Of a stretch of DNA of 64,000 nucleotides, positions 19,362 through 30,109 are shown piece by piece (within the stretch, counting starts at the first letter, position 1; the number at the start of each line of letters is the position of its first letter). The notes below the pieces were generated by a model. The model did not search any database and was not told where the DNA came from. It saw only the letters and a program-made list of their open reading frames with translations. The translations under genes were made by a program, and so were the position numbers. Source of the DNA: Halomonas sp. M20 (lineage in GTDB: Bacteria; Pseudomonadota; Gammaproteobacteria; Pseudomonadales; Halomonadaceae); contig NZ_JACNMQ010000007.1 in the NCBI RefSeq assembly GCF_020622265.1, positions 87,895-151,894 on the forward strand, written 5' to 3'.

Positions 19362-19901
19362 TTATGGCAGAAGCGACGTAACGTTGACCGGCTCTTCCTC
19401 GTTCTGCGCTCGTCCCTTGTCCTTGCCTGCGATGGCAAGACCGGCCACCTTGTAGAAGTGGTAGTCATGATCCTTGCCCGGCCCACTGATGAGCAGGTCT
19501 TCCTTTTCGTAGACCAGCTCCTGACGCCGATACTCGCCCATTTCGAAATCCGGTGTCAGCTGAATCGCCGAGGTCGGGCATGCCTCTTCGCACATGCCGC
19601 AATAAATGCAGCGAGAGAAATTGATGCGAAAGAATTCGGGGTACCAACGACCATCGTCCTTTTCACCCTTCTGAAGTGAAATGCAGGCCACCGGACAGGC
19701 CACCGCGCACAGATTACAGGCCACGCAGCGCTCTTCACCGTCCGGGTCCCGGGTCAATACAATGCGACCACGATAGCGCGGCGGCAGGTAGACCTTCTCT
19801 TCCGGATAATTGATGGTTTCCCGTTTGCGAAAGGCATGCATGAACACCAAGCCCAACGTTCGAAGCTGCGACCAGGTACCTTTGAACAGCCAGGTTAGCA
19901 T
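19362..19901 (-). CDS. nuoI: NADH-quinone oxidoreductase subunit I
   Basis: This is the 8Fe ferredoxin-like subunit of the complex I peripheral arm carrying clusters N6a and N6b. Its 179 residues contain two CxxCxxCxxxCP sites: [19 protein letters not shown] and [18 protein letters not shown]. The N-terminal amphipathic part ([16 protein letters not shown]) lies on the membrane. It sits between nuoH (15 nt) and nuoJ (27 nt). Confidence 0.97.
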   Translation of the reverse strand: MLTWLFKGTWSQLRTLGLVFMHAFRKRETINYPEEKVYLPPRYRGRIVLTRDPDGEERCVACNLCAVACPVACISLQKGEKDDGRWYPEFFRINFSRCIYCGMCEEACPTSAIQLTPDFEMGEYRRQELVYEKEDLLISGPGKDHDYHFYKVAGLAIAGKDKGRAQNEEEPVNVTSLLP

Positions 19902-19916
19902 GTCAGTTCTCCTTGC

Positions 19917-20897
19917 TTATTCAGGGGTCGTCAACAGGATCACCGCACCGGTAACCATCAGATTGATCAGGGTCAGCGGCAGGCAGACCTTCCAGCCAAA
20001 ACTCATCACCCGGTCATAGCGCGGCCGGGGCAGCGACGCCCGCACCAGCACGAACAGCACCAGGAAAAACCCGGTCTTGAGCGCGAACCAGACGATCGGC
20101 GGCAACAAGGGGCCGTGCCAGCCACCGAAGAACAGGGTCACGGTCAACGCCGATACCAGCACCATGCCAACATATTCGCCGATGAAGAACATGCCGAACT
20201 TCATGCTCGAATATTCCACGTGATAGCCATCCGCCAACTCTTGTTCTGCCTCGGGCTGGTCGAAGGGATGACGATGCACCACCGCGAAACCGGCGATGAT
20301 GAAATTACAGAAGCCTAGAAATTGAGGAATGACGAACCAGAGTCCTTCCTGAGCGTTGACGATCTCGCGCAAGTTGAAGGAGCCAGCCATCGCCACCACC
20401 CCCATCAAGGCCAGGCCCATGAACACCTCGTAGGAAATCGTCTGGGCCGAAGAGCGCATGGCGCCGAGCAGGGCATACTTGTTACCGCTGGACCATCCGC
20501 CCAGCAGTACTGAGTAGACGTTGATGCCGCCCATGGCAAGGAAGAACAGCAGGCCAATGTTCCAGTCCGCGACGTGCAAGGCCGGCGTGAAAGGAATGAC
20601 AATAAAGGACAGCAGCAAGGACGCCATGGCGATGGCCGGCGCCAGCATGAACAAGGTACGATCGGCGAAGGGTGGTACCCAATCCTCTTTGAAGAAGATC
20701 TTGAGCATATCGGCGATCAGCTGCAGCGAGCCAAAGGGGCCTACCCGATTGGGTCCATAGCGATCCTGCCACAGCCCTAGCAGGCGCCGCTCCACCACAG
20801 TCATCACCGCGCCAAGCAGCACCGCCCCCAGCAAAATGCCCAAGGCCTGGGCCATGGCCACGAAGACCGCAACGACTTGGGGCGTCAGCCAGCTCAT
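19917..20897 (-). CDS. nuoH: NADH-quinone oxidoreductase subunit H
   Basis: This membrane subunit forms most of the quinone chamber, 326 residues with about 8-9 helices. Signatures are [38 protein letters not shown], the acidic loop [31 protein letters not shown], and the C-terminal [23 protein letters not shown]. It overlaps nuoG by 4 nt. Confidence 0.97.
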   Translation of the reverse strand: MSWLTPQVVAVFVAMAQALGILLGAVLLGAVMTVVERRLLGLWQDRYGPNRVGPFGSLQLIADMLKIFFKEDWVPPFADRTLFMLAPAIAMASLLLSFIVIPFTPALHVADWNIGLLFFLAMGGINVYSVLLGGWSSGNKYALLGAMRSSAQTISYEVFMGLALMGVVAMAGSFNLREIVNAQEGLWFVIPQFLGFCNFIIAGFAVVHRHPFDQPEAEQELADGYHVEYSSMKFGMFFIGEYVGMVLVSALTVTLFFGGWHGPLLPPIVWFALKTGFFLVLFVLVRASLPRPRYDRVMSFGWKVCLPLTLINLMVTGAVILLTTPE

Positions 20898-23686
20898 GGG
20901 CGATCCCCCGGGCGATCCGGCTGCGCGTCGCCTTGCGGCTGACGGCTGCTCTCATCCCCCTGATGCTGCTGTTCTCTGGATACACGCACCCAGTCACCGC
21001 CATGCAGTGCGCTACTCACTCCCATCGGCACTCCCAGCACCCCGGCCGGTAGCGCTGCATCGAGATGCAAGGGTAGAACGAGTCGGCCAGTCGATGCTTC
21101 CACCGCGAGAGCGTCGCCTTCGCCCACATTCAGTCGCTGGGCGTCGTCTGCGGAGAGCGTCAGCATTGCCGGCGTCGTACGCTCGATGATCGGCTCGGCC
21201 CGGGAGGAGGTTTCATCACCGCCAAACAGACGCGGTAGACACACCACTTGCCACTCGTTGTCACGAGCACGGAATCCCTGGGGAATCTCTCTCGCATAAT
21301 CGTAGTGACCGGGCCGTGAATGCAGCAGCCGTGCCCCTGGGTCGCCGGCGCGTAGATGGCCTCCCACCTCGTCGGTGAACTTGTTCCAGGCTTGGGGCGA
21401 GTTCCAGCCGGGGGCCCAGGCAAAGGCCACCTCCTTGCGCGGCCGATCGAAGCCGTTGTAGCCCTCCATGGAGAAGGTGAAAGGCGTATCCGGGTCCTGG
21501 GGTACGCGGGGCTCGCTGACGCACAGGTTGGCGCGCATGGCGGTGCGTCCGCTGTAGCGATGAGGCTCCCGGGCCAGCTTGAGCCCCTGCACACGATAAT
21601 CCGCATCCCGAGACGCCTCGACGATACCCGCCAGCGCTGGATGCCGCCGGGCACAGGCTTCCGTCACATCATCCAGCGTGATGTTTGCGGATTCGTAGCG
21701 ATTGAGGCTCGCCTTCAAGGTGTACAGCCAGCGCCAGCTCTCGTGAATACGGGTTTCAGGGCGGATATAGCGCGGATCGAACACCTGAAAGAAGCGTTGC
21801 GCTCGCCCCTCGAAATTGACCAGGGTGCCATCTGCCTCGGCGAAGCTCGAGGCCGGCAACCCTAGGTGGGCATGCACCCAGGTCGGCGTGCGCTGATGAT
21901 CGAGGACGATGACGCTCTCGGCACCTTCCAGCGCCGCATCGACTTGGGCCTGAGGCAGACGCTGATAGAGATCGTTTTCGAGCACCACCACGGCGTCGGC
22001 ATTCTTTGCCATCAGTTCGTCCAGCGCCCATTCCAGGGAGTGACCACCCAACAGCGCCAGGCCGGTACTATTGGCTTCACTGCGAATCAAGGTCAACCCG
22101 CCACGACTGGCGCGACGCGCCAGGGCCCGAGCGATGTTGCCCGCCGCCTCCAGAATGGCCAGCGATCCCAGTGAGCCACCGCTGATGACCAGCGGACGCT
22201 GAGCCGCCATCAAGGCTTTCGCGATGCGCTGGGCTTCACTGCCCAGGGCCTCGTCGAGATTGTCGACGGTCGGCGCCGAATCATCGATAGCGTGGGCCAC
22301 CGCAAAACCGAGCCGAGCGATGTCGTCCACTGCCAGGGCCCAGCTCGACTGACTGATCTGATCGAGCCCGGTACGGGTCGGATAGGCGATGAACAATGGA
22401 TGACGCTCGTCCTGGCCCAGAGTCTTGACGGCTTCGGCATTCCAGGCCGGAATGCTACGTGCCTCGGCCAGCTCGTCACGGCGTCCAAGCACTGCCTGAC
22501 GCACCGACAACCCGACTCGGGCAGCGCTCTGAATCAGGTCTTCGCCCAGTACCAGTACCGCGTCATGCTCTTCGATATCCCGCAGTGTCGGCGTGGATAA
22601 TCCCGACTCGCAATTGAGTCGGGTCATGGTTTTCAGGCAGGCCTGTTCGTTGGCCACGATACCCGTCGAGAAATTATCTTCACCCACCAGTTCGCGCAGC
22701 TGATGGTTACTCTCGAGACTTGCCCGAGGCGAACCGATACCGATGACACGGCGGGCACTGCGCAAGAGATCGCCCCCCCGATCCAGAGCGGCATCCACAT
22801 CCAGGGTAACACTCTCATCCGCCCGATCGCTGCGCCATTCCGGCACCCGCGGGCGATCCTTGCGATTGACATAGCCATAGCCAAAGCGCCCGCGATCGCA
22901 CAGGAAATAGCGGTTGAGCTCACCGTGATAACGGTTCTCGATACGTCGGATATCGCCGTAGCGCTCTCCGGGGCTGATATTGCAGCCCACGGAACATTGA
23001 TGACAGATACTTGGCGCGAACTGCAGGTCCCACTTGCGGGTGTAATGCTCCGAATGGGTCCGGTCGGTGAATACACCGGTGGGACACACCTCGGTCAAAT
23101 TGCCGGAAAACGGGCTCTCCAGCACGCCTTCCTGATAGCGCCCAAAATAGATGTTGTCGTTGGCACCGAAGGCACCCAGATCCTCGCCGCCGGCGTAATC
23201 CTCGTAAAAACGCACGCAGCGATAGCAGGTGATGCAGCGATTCATCTCGTGGCCGATAAAAGGGCCCAGATATTGATTGCGATGGGTACGCTTGCGGAAG
23301 CGATAACGCCTGCGGTCATGACCGGTCATGACGGTCATATCCTGCAGATGGCAGTGACCGCCCTCCTCGCACACCGGACAGTCGTGGGGATGGTTGATCA
23401 TCAGCCATTCGATGACATTCTTGCGAAACGCCTTGGCCTCCTCGTCGTCGATGGAGATCCAGCTGTCATCCGTCGCCGGAGTCATGCAGGACATCACCAG
23501 CATGCCCTTGTCGTCATCCTTGTCCTTGTACTGCTTGACCGCGCACTGACGGCAGGCGCCCACGCTGCCCATGGCCGGATGCCAGCAGAAATAGGGCACG
23601 TCCAGCCCCAGAGACAGGCAGGCCTGGAGCAGATTGTCCGCCCCGTCGACATCAAACGCCTGGCCGTCTACATGAATCGTTGCCAT
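20894..23686 (-). CDS. nuoG: NADH-quinone oxidoreductase subunit G
   Basis: Large iron-sulfur subunit of complex I, 930 residues. The N-terminal [2Fe-2S] domain has Cys34, Cys45, Cys48 and Cys67. The His/Cys-ligated 4Fe cluster follows in [14 protein letters not shown], then a second 4Fe site begins CITCYRC (151-157) and ends in a later ECPTG-type VCPTG. The extra E. coli/Thermus-type cluster N7 site is also present (CHQCSVGC plus LCDRG). The rest is a molybdopterin-oxidoreductase-like domain without cofactor residues recognised here. It lies 23 nt after nuoF and overlaps nuoH by 4 nt. Confidence 0.97.
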   Translation of the reverse strand: MATIHVDGQAFDVDGADNLLQACLSLGLDVPYFCWHPAMGSVGACRQCAVKQYKDKDDDKGMLVMSCMTPATDDSWISIDDEEAKAFRKNVIEWLMINHPHDCPVCEEGGHCHLQDMTVMTGHDRRRYRFRKRTHRNQYLGPFIGHEMNRCITCYRCVRFYEDYAGGEDLGAFGANDNIYFGRYQEGVLESPFSGNLTEVCPTGVFTDRTHSEHYTRKWDLQFAPSICHQCSVGCNISPGERYGDIRRIENRYHGELNRYFLCDRGRFGYGYVNRKDRPRVPEWRSDRADESVTLDVDAALDRGGDLLRSARRVIGIGSPRASLESNHQLRELVGEDNFSTGIVANEQACLKTMTRLNCESGLSTPTLRDIEEHDAVLVLGEDLIQSAARVGLSVRQAVLGRRDELAEARSIPAWNAEAVKTLGQDERHPLFIAYPTRTGLDQISQSSWALAVDDIARLGFAVAHAIDDSAPTVDNLDEALGSEAQRIAKALMAAQRPLVISGGSLGSLAILEAAGNIARALARRASRGGLTLIRSEANSTGLALLGGHSLEWALDELMAKNADAVVVLENDLYQRLPQAQVDAALEGAESVIVLDHQRTPTWVHAHLGLPASSFAEADGTLVNFEGRAQRFFQVFDPRYIRPETRIHESWRWLYTLKASLNRYESANITLDDVTEACARRHPALAGIVEASRDADYRVQGLKLAREPHRYSGRTAMRANLCVSEPRVPQDPDTPFTFSMEGYNGFDRPRKEVAFAWAPGWNSPQAWNKFTDEVGGHLRAGDPGARLLHSRPGHYDYAREIPQGFRARDNEWQVVCLPRLFGGDETSSRAEPIIERTTPAMLTLSADDAQRLNVGEGDALAVEASTGRLVLPLHLDAALPAGVLGVPMGVSSALHGGDWVRVSREQQHQGDESSRQPQGDAQPDRPGDRP

Positions 23687-23709
23687 CTACAGTGCTCCCT
23701 GGCTGTTCT

Positions 23710-25080
23710 TCATACCTCACCTACCGGGATCGGATCTTCATGGGCGGCGTGTCGACGATGTGTGATACCCGCCTCGAACTCATGACGAAAATGCCTGATT
23801 GACGACTCCAGCGGCATCGCCGCCCCGGGCGCGTGGGCGCAGAAGGTTCTACCCGGCCCGAGATCCGTGGCCAGACTCTCGAGCAATTCGATATCGCCCT
23901 GCTCGCCCTCGCCTCGCTCCAGGGACTGCAAAATCTTCAGCGTCCAGGGCAGGCCATCGCGACACGGCGTGCACCAACCGCAGGATTCTCGGGCAAAAAA
24001 GGCTTCGAGATTGCGCGTCAGAGAGACCACGCTCTGATCCTCGGTCACCACGGTCAGAAGGCCGGTGCCCAGGCGACTGCCGTATTCGCCGATGGTGTCG
24101 AAGTCCAGCGCCAATTCGAGATGCTCCGGCAGAAGAAAACCGGTACTGCCGCCGCCGGGCAGCCAGGTCTTGAGCCCTCGACCGTCCTTCACGCCCCCCG
24201 CCCGATCAAGCAGCTCCGCACCACTGGTACCGATCGGCAATTCCCATAAACCGGTACGATTGACACGACCGGAGACACCGTACAACTTGGTGCCGCCATC
24301 GTCGCTCAAGCCACCGGAGAGCTCCTGATACCACTTGGCGCCGTGCTGCATGACCGCCGGCACGTTGCACAGGGTCTCGACGTTGTTGACCACCGTAGGC
24401 TTGCCCCAGGCTCCGGATTGACCGGGAAACGGGGGCTTGTTGCGAGGGTTGGCGCGCTTGCCTTCCAGGGAATTGATCAGCGCCGTCTCTTCGCCACAGA
24501 TGTAGCGGCCAGCGCCGGTATGCAAGGCGATGTCGAAATCGAAACCGCTACCGGCAATGTCCTTGCCCAGCCAGCCCGCGGCTCGGGCTTCATCTATCGC
24601 CCGGGCCAAGGCGTTGGCGGCTTCGATATATTCACCACGCAGAAAGATGTAGCCGTAGCAGGAGTTGTTGGCGTAGGCGCCGAGAATCATGCCCTCGATC
24701 AGCAGATGGGGCTGCTGCTCGAGCAGCAAGCGGTCCTTGAAGGTGCCCGGCTCCATCTCGTCGGCATTGCAGACGATATAGCCCCGGGGCAGATCGCCGC
24801 CCTGCATGGTCAGGCTCCATTTCACCCCGGCGGAGAACCCTGCACCCCCGCGACCGCGCACGTTGGCCTCTTTCATGGTGTCGATCACATCCGAAGACGA
24901 TAGCTCACCGAGCACCTTCTTGACCGCGGCGTAACCTTCCTTCTCGACGTATTCCTCAAGGCCGATCAGCGCGCCGTCTTCCCGCAGGCGCCAGGTGAGC
25001 GGATGGGTCTCGGCGCGGCGTTCGGCGGCACTTTGACGCAATTGGCTGTGATAGCGAAGGGACGCAGGAGATGAGGTCAT
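23710..25080 (-). CDS. nuoF: NADH-quinone oxidoreductase subunit F
   Basis: This is the NADH- and FMN-binding subunit of complex I (456 residues) that accepts hydride and passes electrons to cluster N3. Glycine-rich [13 protein letters not shown] forms the FMN/NADH site, followed by [33 protein letters not shown] and the 4Fe ligand motif [12 protein letters not shown] with a further Cys about 40 residues later (FCAHAPGA). It overlaps nuoE by 4 nt. Confidence 0.97.
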   Translation of the reverse strand: MTSSPASLRYHSQLRQSAAERRAETHPLTWRLREDGALIGLEEYVEKEGYAAVKKVLGELSSSDVIDTMKEANVRGRGGAGFSAGVKWSLTMQGGDLPRGYIVCNADEMEPGTFKDRLLLEQQPHLLIEGMILGAYANNSCYGYIFLRGEYIEAANALARAIDEARAAGWLGKDIAGSGFDFDIALHTGAGRYICGEETALINSLEGKRANPRNKPPFPGQSGAWGKPTVVNNVETLCNVPAVMQHGAKWYQELSGGLSDDGGTKLYGVSGRVNRTGLWELPIGTSGAELLDRAGGVKDGRGLKTWLPGGGSTGFLLPEHLELALDFDTIGEYGSRLGTGLLTVVTEDQSVVSLTRNLEAFFARESCGWCTPCRDGLPWTLKILQSLERGEGEQGDIELLESLATDLGPGRTFCAHAPGAAMPLESSIRHFRHEFEAGITHRRHAAHEDPIPVGEV

Positions 25081-25601
25081 GAATACTCCTTCAAAAGCTC
25101 GGCCACGGCCTCCGGTGGTACGGGGCCAAAGGTATCGTCACCGATCATCATGGCGGGACCGCGATCGCAGGCGCCCAGGCAGCATACCGGCAGCAGGGTG
25201 AAGCGGCCGTCTGGGGTGGTCTGGCCAAAATCGATGCCCAGTTCCGCGGTGATGGCCTCGCGCAGCTCATCGAAGCCGGTCAGAAAACAGGAGCTGCTGT
25301 CGCAGATCAGGATGACGTGACGCCCCACCGGTTGCCGGAAGATTAGACTGTAGAACGTGGCCACGCCTTCGACGGAAGCGGGCCCTACTCCAAGCACCTC
25401 GGCAATGGCGGGAATCGCCCCGTCCGGCACCCAGCCGTGGCGACGCTGAACGATCTTCAGCGCCTCGATGCAGGCCGCCTGGGGCTGCTCGTAATGATCG
25501 CGTTCCTCCAGGATGGCGGCGCGATCCTCTTCGTGTAGAACGAAGCCATCGCCGTCGCTGGCGATAGAAGAGTGAATATTGAGAGAAGCATTGTCGTTCA
25601 T
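25077..25601 (-). CDS. nuoE: NADH-quinone oxidoreductase subunit E
   Basis: A 174-residue thioredoxin-like subunit carrying [2Fe-2S] cluster N1a. The ligands are Cys100 and Cys105 (CDSSSC) and Cys141 and Cys145 (CLGAC), the standard spacing. The N-terminal ~20 residues are a non-conserved extension. It starts 2 nt after the nuoCD stop and overlaps nuoF by 4 nt. Confidence 0.97.
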   Translation of the reverse strand: MNDNASLNIHSSIASDGDGFVLHEEDRAAILEERDHYEQPQAACIEALKIVQRRHGWVPDGAIPAIAEVLGVGPASVEGVATFYSLIFRQPVGRHVILICDSSSCFLTGFDELREAITAELGIDFGQTTPDGRFTLLPVCCLGACDRGPAMMIGDDTFGPVPPEAVAELLKEYS

Positions 25602-25603
25602 GT

Positions 25604-27382
25604 TCAGCGATCCACGTCGGCCATGACGAAATCGATACTGCCCAGATGGGCAATCAGATCCGGTACGAAACCGCCCCGCATCAAGGCCGGAATATGCTGC
25701 AAGTGCGGGAAGCTTGGCGTCCGGATCCGGGTACGATAACTCATGGTATTGCCGTCACTGGTCAGGTAGTAGCTGTTGATGCCCTTGGTCGCCTCGATCA
25801 TCTGCATCGATTCGTTGGGCTTCAAGACCGGCCCCCAGGAAACCTGAAGGAAATGGGTAATCAGGGTCTCGATATGCTGCAGCATACGCTCTCGAGGAGG
25901 GGGCGTAGTCAAGGGGTGATCCGCCTTGTAATCCCCGGCCGGCATGTGATCGAGACACTGCTGAATGATGCGCAGACTCTGGCGCATTTCATCGATGCGC
26001 ACCTGGCCGCGGTCGAAGGCATCCCCGTTGTGTCCGGTTGGAATCTCGAAGTCGAAGTTTTCATAACCCGAATAGGGGCGCTGCTTGCGTAGATCGAAAT
26101 CGAGCCCCGTGGCACGTAGATTGGGACCGGTGATGCCCCAGGCCAGGGCTTCCGTGGTGTCATGAGCGGCGATATGACGCGTACGCTCGCGCACGATGGC
26201 ATTCTCCATCATCACCCGCTCGTATTCCCGCAAGCGTTTGGGCATCCAGTCGAGGAAGCCTTTCACCAGCTTCTCCCAGCCCTTGGGCAGATCGTGAGCC
26301 ACGCCGCCGATACGGTACCAGGCCGGATGCATGCGAAAACCGGTGATCGCCTCGATTACCTCATAGCCCTTCTGCCGATCGGTGAAGGTGAAGAATACCG
26401 GGGTCATGGCCCCGAGGTCTTGAAGATAGGTCCCGAGGAACAGTAGATGGCTGGTGATACGGAACATTTCCGCCATCATCACCCGGATAGTCTCGGCACG
26501 CTTTGTCACGGTAATCCCGGCGAGCTTTTCCACCGCCAGCACGTAGGGCAGGTTGTTCATCACCCCACCGGTGTAATCGATGCGGTCGGTATAGGGGATG
26601 AAACTGTGCCAGGATTGGCGCTCCGCCATCTTCTCAGCGCCGCGATGGTGATAGCCGATGTCCGGCACGCAGTCGATGATCTCTTCGCCATCGAGCTGCA
26701 GCACGAGGCGAAAGGCGCCGTGGGCGGACGGGTGGTTGGGGCCAAGATTGAGAAACATGAACTCGCTATCGTCATGCTTGCGCCGCATGCCCCAGGCTTC
26801 CGGGTCGAACTTGAGCGCCTGCTGCTCCCTGTCCTGGCCTTCCACGGTCAGGGTGTAGGGATCGAATTCCGTGGCCCGGGCGTGATGATCCTTGCGCAGG
26901 GGGTGCCCGTGCCAGGTCGGCGGCATGAGAATGCGCGTCAGGTGCGGATGACCTTCGAAGGAGATGCCGAACAAATCCCACACTTCCCGCTCGTACCAGT
27001 TGGCGTTGGGGTAGAGCGAGACGATACTGGGGAGCGACAGGCCGGCCTCGTGGAGTGCCACCTTGAGGATCACATCCCGGTTACGCGATACCGAAAGCAG
27101 ATGATAAAAGACGGTAAAGTCCGAGTCCGGCAGACCCCGGCGATGGCTACGCAGGCGCTCATCGGTGGCCGAGAGATCATAGAGCATCTCGAAGGCTTGA
27201 GACTTGTCCCGCAAAAAGGCGAGCACATCGATCAGCGCGTCCCGGGCCACCCAGACCACCGGCCAGCCGGTCAGAGTAGTCTGCTCCAGCACGATCTGTT
27301 CTTCGAAGCGCTGATGGAGCGCTTCTACAACGGTATCAGGACCGGTCTTGAGGGTGTCGGATGATGGTGACGCGACGCTCAT
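25604..27382 (-). CDS. nuoCD: NADH-quinone oxidoreductase fused subunit C/D
   Basis: A 592-residue fusion of the 30-kDa (NuoC, about residues 1-185) and 49-kDa (NuoD, about 205-592) subunits, as in other gammaproteobacteria. The NuoC part has [30 protein letters not shown]. The NuoD part has [40 protein letters not shown] and the C-terminal [17 protein letters not shown] hydrogenase-like end ([13 protein letters not shown]). It is involved in quinone reduction near cluster N2. It begins 51 nt after nuoB. Confidence 0.97.
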   Translation of the reverse strand: MSVASPSSDTLKTGPDTVVEALHQRFEEQIVLEQTTLTGWPVVWVARDALIDVLAFLRDKSQAFEMLYDLSATDERLRSHRRGLPDSDFTVFYHLLSVSRNRDVILKVALHEAGLSLPSIVSLYPNANWYEREVWDLFGISFEGHPHLTRILMPPTWHGHPLRKDHHARATEFDPYTLTVEGQDREQQALKFDPEAWGMRRKHDDSEFMFLNLGPNHPSAHGAFRLVLQLDGEEIIDCVPDIGYHHRGAEKMAERQSWHSFIPYTDRIDYTGGVMNNLPYVLAVEKLAGITVTKRAETIRVMMAEMFRITSHLLFLGTYLQDLGAMTPVFFTFTDRQKGYEVIEAITGFRMHPAWYRIGGVAHDLPKGWEKLVKGFLDWMPKRLREYERVMMENAIVRERTRHIAAHDTTEALAWGITGPNLRATGLDFDLRKQRPYSGYENFDFEIPTGHNGDAFDRGQVRIDEMRQSLRIIQQCLDHMPAGDYKADHPLTTPPPRERMLQHIETLITHFLQVSWGPVLKPNESMQMIEATKGINSYYLTSDGNTMSYRTRIRTPSFPHLQHIPALMRGGFVPDLIAHLGSIDFVMADVDR

Positions 27383-27433
27383 TAGGATGAATGCTTCCCT
27401 TGCCTGGCAATGAAACGGAGCACATGTACTGAC

Positions 27434-28114
27434 TCAGATGCTGTCCGGAGTACGCAGCTCCGTGGCCTGAATGCGCTGCTCCCTGTGCTTTTCCCGCTGG
27501 GAGGGCATTTCGGCACGATAGACCCCCTGATCGCCGACCACCCAGGAGAGCGGCCTGCGTTCTTCCTGAATCGAATCCTGCAGCAGCTGCAAGCCGTGCA
27601 GAAACGCCTCGGGGCGCGGCGGGCAGCCGGGGATGTAGACATCCACCGGCAGGAACTTGTCGACGCCCTGCACCACGGAATAGATATCGTACATGCCGCC
27701 GGAGTTGGCGCAGGAGCCCATCGAGATCACCCACTTAGGCTCGAGCATCTGATCGTAGAGCTGCTGGATGACCGGTGCCATCTTGAGAAAACAGGTGCCG
27801 GCGATGACCATGAAATCCGCCTGACGCGGGGAGGCGCGAATGACCTCGGCGCCAAAACGCGCGATGTCGTGAGGCGCGGTAAACGCCGTGGTCATCTCCA
27901 CGTAGCAGCAGGAAAGTCCGAAGTTATAGGGCCACAGCGAATTCTTGCGCCCCCAGTTGACCGCAGAATGCAGCACCTCTTCGAGCTTGCCGGTAAACAC
28001 GTTGCGATGAATCTGCTGCTTGACCGGATCTTCGACCCGACGCTGCTCGTTCAGAGGGTATTGAGAACTGTCCGTGGCAATCGCGTCGGTTGCGCGGGTC
28101 AGGGTATAGGCCAT
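27434..28114 (-). CDS. nuoB: NADH-quinone oxidoreductase subunit B
   Basis: Carries the terminal cluster N2 of complex I. Ligand motifs are [10 protein letters not shown] (tandem cysteines), [22 protein letters not shown] and [13 protein letters not shown]. The ATG at 28112-28114 (MAYTLTRA) follows GGAGGAG by 5 nt and gives 226 residues; an in-frame start 27 nt upstream lacks such a site. A 108-nt gap separates it from nuoA. Confidence 0.97.
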   Translation of the reverse strand: MAYTLTRATDAIATDSSQYPLNEQRRVEDPVKQQIHRNVFTGKLEEVLHSAVNWGRKNSLWPYNFGLSCCYVEMTTAFTAPHDIARFGAEVIRASPRQADFMVIAGTCFLKMAPVIQQLYDQMLEPKWVISMGSCANSGGMYDIYSVVQGVDKFLPVDVYIPGCPPRPEAFLHGLQLLQDSIQEERRPLSWVVGDQGVYRAEMPSQREKHREQRIQATELRTPDSI

Positions 28115-28222
28115 GAAACTCCTCCAGCGAAAATCCAGCACGGGTACATAAGCGGGCCTGAATAAAGATCCCGAAGCGCACGATGATGGCGTTATTATCC
28201 GACGCCGTTGCCAACTACAGCG

Positions 28223-28618
28223 TCATTTGCCGCCACGGCCTGCCGGCGCCCAATCAAGAGCCCCCACGCGGCTGTCATACACCAAGCCTGCCAGCAATAT
28301 CAGGATGAATATCGATGCGCCGACGAAACCGGTCCATCCGACCTCGCGAACCGAAATGGCCCAGGCAAAGAGAAATACTGCTTCGATATCGAAGATGACG
28401 AAGAGCATGGCGACTAGATAGAACTTGATGGAGAAGGGTTGACGAGCGCTTCCGGCACCGAGAATACCGCCTTCGAAGGGGATGGTCTTGCTGCGTCCTT
28501 GACTACGACCACCAAGCAGCATCGAGGCGCCAAGCATGAACATGCACAAGGCAATTACCGCAAAGATAAAAAAACCAACGCCCCAGTACTCGGCTATCAA
28601 TGCAATGTTCCGATCCAT
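28223..28618 (-). CDS. nuoA: NADH-quinone oxidoreductase subunit A
   Basis: This is the first gene of the operon, encoding a three-helix membrane subunit that packs at the quinone chamber. It shows the conserved loop [41 protein letters not shown], with the FDIE acidic pair. The ATG at 28616-28618 with GAGGG upstream gives 131 residues; a GTG 6 nt earlier is possible. The 156-bp space between nuoA and yqaA must hold the operon promoter, but no clear hexamer pair was found there. Confidence 0.95.
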   Translation of the reverse strand: MDRNIALIAEYWGVGFFIFAVIALCMFMLGASMLLGGRSQGRSKTIPFEGGILGAGSARQPFSIKFYLVAMLFVIFDIEAVFLFAWAISVREVGWTGFVGASIFILILLAGLVYDSRVGALDWAPAGRGGK

Positions 28619-28774
28619 GAACACGCCCTCGCTAGATCAAACTCTATCTCTATGATGCATGAATGCTAAGCAGCGTCAATCGCGCTGCGTCGCAGCAGAT
28701 AATACTACGCTTATCGATCCGGGCATCAGTATAGAGGAACAAAAAGGATTAACCAAAAGCTCAACTTGCCTCGA

Positions 28775-29203
28775 TCAACACAGCGGTGCTAGCCAAACCT
28801 GAGCCAATGCCAGCAGCAGCGCATAACGAGCGCCCTTGGCAACAACGATCAACAGTGTCGCTCGCCACCAGACCAGACGCAATACACCCGCCATCACGAC
28901 CAGTGCATCACCCACGACCGGCGCCCAGGACAGCAACAGGCTCCACTCTCCAAAGCGCCGATACCACCGCTCGGCTCGAAGCAGGTTGCGTGACGACACC
29001 GGAAACCAGCGCTGATGCTGAAAACGCCGCGCATAACGCCCCAGCGCCACATTGACCATACTGCCCAGACTATTGCCCGCTGTCGCCACCAGCCACAAAA
29101 GCAGCGGAGGTTCTCCGATACACCATTGACGCGCCAGCCAAACCTCGGAGCCTCCCGGCAGCAGGGTGGCACTCGCCAGCGCGACTAGAAACAGAGTCAG
29201 CAT
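28775..29203 (-). CDS. yqaA: YqaA family membrane protein (DedA/VTT-related)
   Basis: A 142-residue membrane protein matching E. coli YqaA in length and pattern: LPGGSEVWLA near the start, GNSLGSMVNVALGRYARRF, RWYRRFGEWSLLLSWAPVVGDALVVMAGVLR and a C-terminal hydrophobic helix. The GxxxG...F/W..PVVGD motif is the signature of the VTT/DedA-like fold, whose members are implicated in lipid handling and envelope homeostasis; the exact role of YqaA is not known. It stands alone, divergent from thiD. Confidence 0.85.
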   Translation of the reverse strand: MLTLFLVALASATLLPGGSEVWLARQWCIGEPPLLLWLVATAGNSLGSMVNVALGRYARRFQHQRWFPVSSRNLLRAERWYRRFGEWSLLLSWAPVVGDALVVMAGVLRLVWWRATLLIVVAKGARYALLLALAQVWLAPLC

Positions 29204-29266
29204 GGCTTGTACCCATCGGATTGTTTTAGGCTATAAGCCTCCAAGCCACTCAAGACTATTTCCTCG

Positions 29267-30079
29267 ATGACCACCCTCTCCTTCATTCCCAATGCCTTGA
29301 CCATCGCTGGCTCGGACCCCTCCGGGGGCGCCGGCATTCAGGCAGATCTCAAGACCTTCTCGGCGCTGGATGTCTATGGTACCAGCGTGATCACCGCCTT
29401 GACGGCGCAGAACACCCAAGGCGTCTTCGACGTGCATACCCTGCCGACGAATTTCATCGCCGCACAGCTGGACACACTGCTGAGCGATGTGGATATCGAG
29501 GCGGTGAAGATCGGCATGGTAGCGAGCGAGGAAGTAGCTAACGTCATCCGGGATGCCCTTGTGCGCCGGCGCCCGCGCTGGATCGTACTGGACCCGGTGA
29601 TGGTGGCCAAGAGCGGTGACGTCCTGGTCGACGACGCCGGCATTCGCGCCGTTCGCGAGATACTGGTCCCGCTGGCGGATCTGGTTACTCCCAACCTGCC
29701 GGAGGCCGCAGTACTGCTCAACGGCCCGATCGCCCAGGACGTTTCACAGATGGAAGCGATCGCCCCACAGCTGTTGGCACTAGGCACGGCAAACGTGTTG
29801 CTCAAGGGCGGGCATCTGCGCGGTGAGCGCTGCCCCGATCTGCTGATCTCGAATCAAGGAACGCATTGGCTCGACGCCCTCCGGGTCGATACCGACAACC
29901 TGCATGGCACCGGCTGCACCCTCTCCTCCGCAATCGCGGCCTATCTGGCCCGAGGTCATGACCTGAGGGAAGCGGTAGAACAAGCAAAGGCCTGGCTCGG
30001 CCAGGCGCTGAGCGCCAGCGAAAAACTTCGGGTCGGTAAGGGGCATGGCCCGGTGCATCACTTTCATGCCTGGTGGTAA
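29267..30079 (+). CDS. thiD: Hydroxymethylpyrimidine/phosphomethylpyrimidine kinase ThiD
   Basis: A ribokinase-fold enzyme that phosphorylates HMP and HMP-P for thiamine synthesis (270 residues). Motifs are ALTIAGSDPSGGAGIQADLKTFSALDVYG at the N-terminus (substrate site), DPVMVAKSGDVLV, TPNLPEAAVLL, VLLKGGHL and the anion-hole and catalytic-base segment HGTGCTLSSAIAAYLA. No strong Shine-Dalgarno precedes the ATG. The other thiamine genes of the window, thiG and thiS, lie 14 kb away on the other strand. Confidence 0.96.
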   Translation: MTTLSFIPNALTIAGSDPSGGAGIQADLKTFSALDVYGTSVITALTAQNTQGVFDVHTLPTNFIAAQLDTLLSDVDIEAVKIGMVASEEVANVIRDALVRRRPRWIVLDPVMVAKSGDVLVDDAGIRAVREILVPLADLVTPNLPEAAVLLNGPIAQDVSQMEAIAPQLLALGTANVLLKGGHLRGERCPDLLISNQGTHWLDALRVDTDNLHGTGCTLSSAIAAYLARGHDLREAVEQAKAWLGQALSASEKLRVGKGHGPVHHFHAWW

Positions 30080-30109
30080 CACAGCATTGCACGGCCGTGG
30101 CAGGCTAAG

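Noticed and set aside
26447..27364. 305-codon plus-strand frame opposite nuoCD
   Set aside because: Antisense shadow of a conserved complex I gene, His/Gly/Val-rich with no domain.
28619..28774. Promoter for the nuo operon (TTGACG at 28674-28679, minus strand)
   Set aside because: The hexamer is good as a -35, but no acceptable -10 lies 16-18 bp downstream, so no promoter was annotated.
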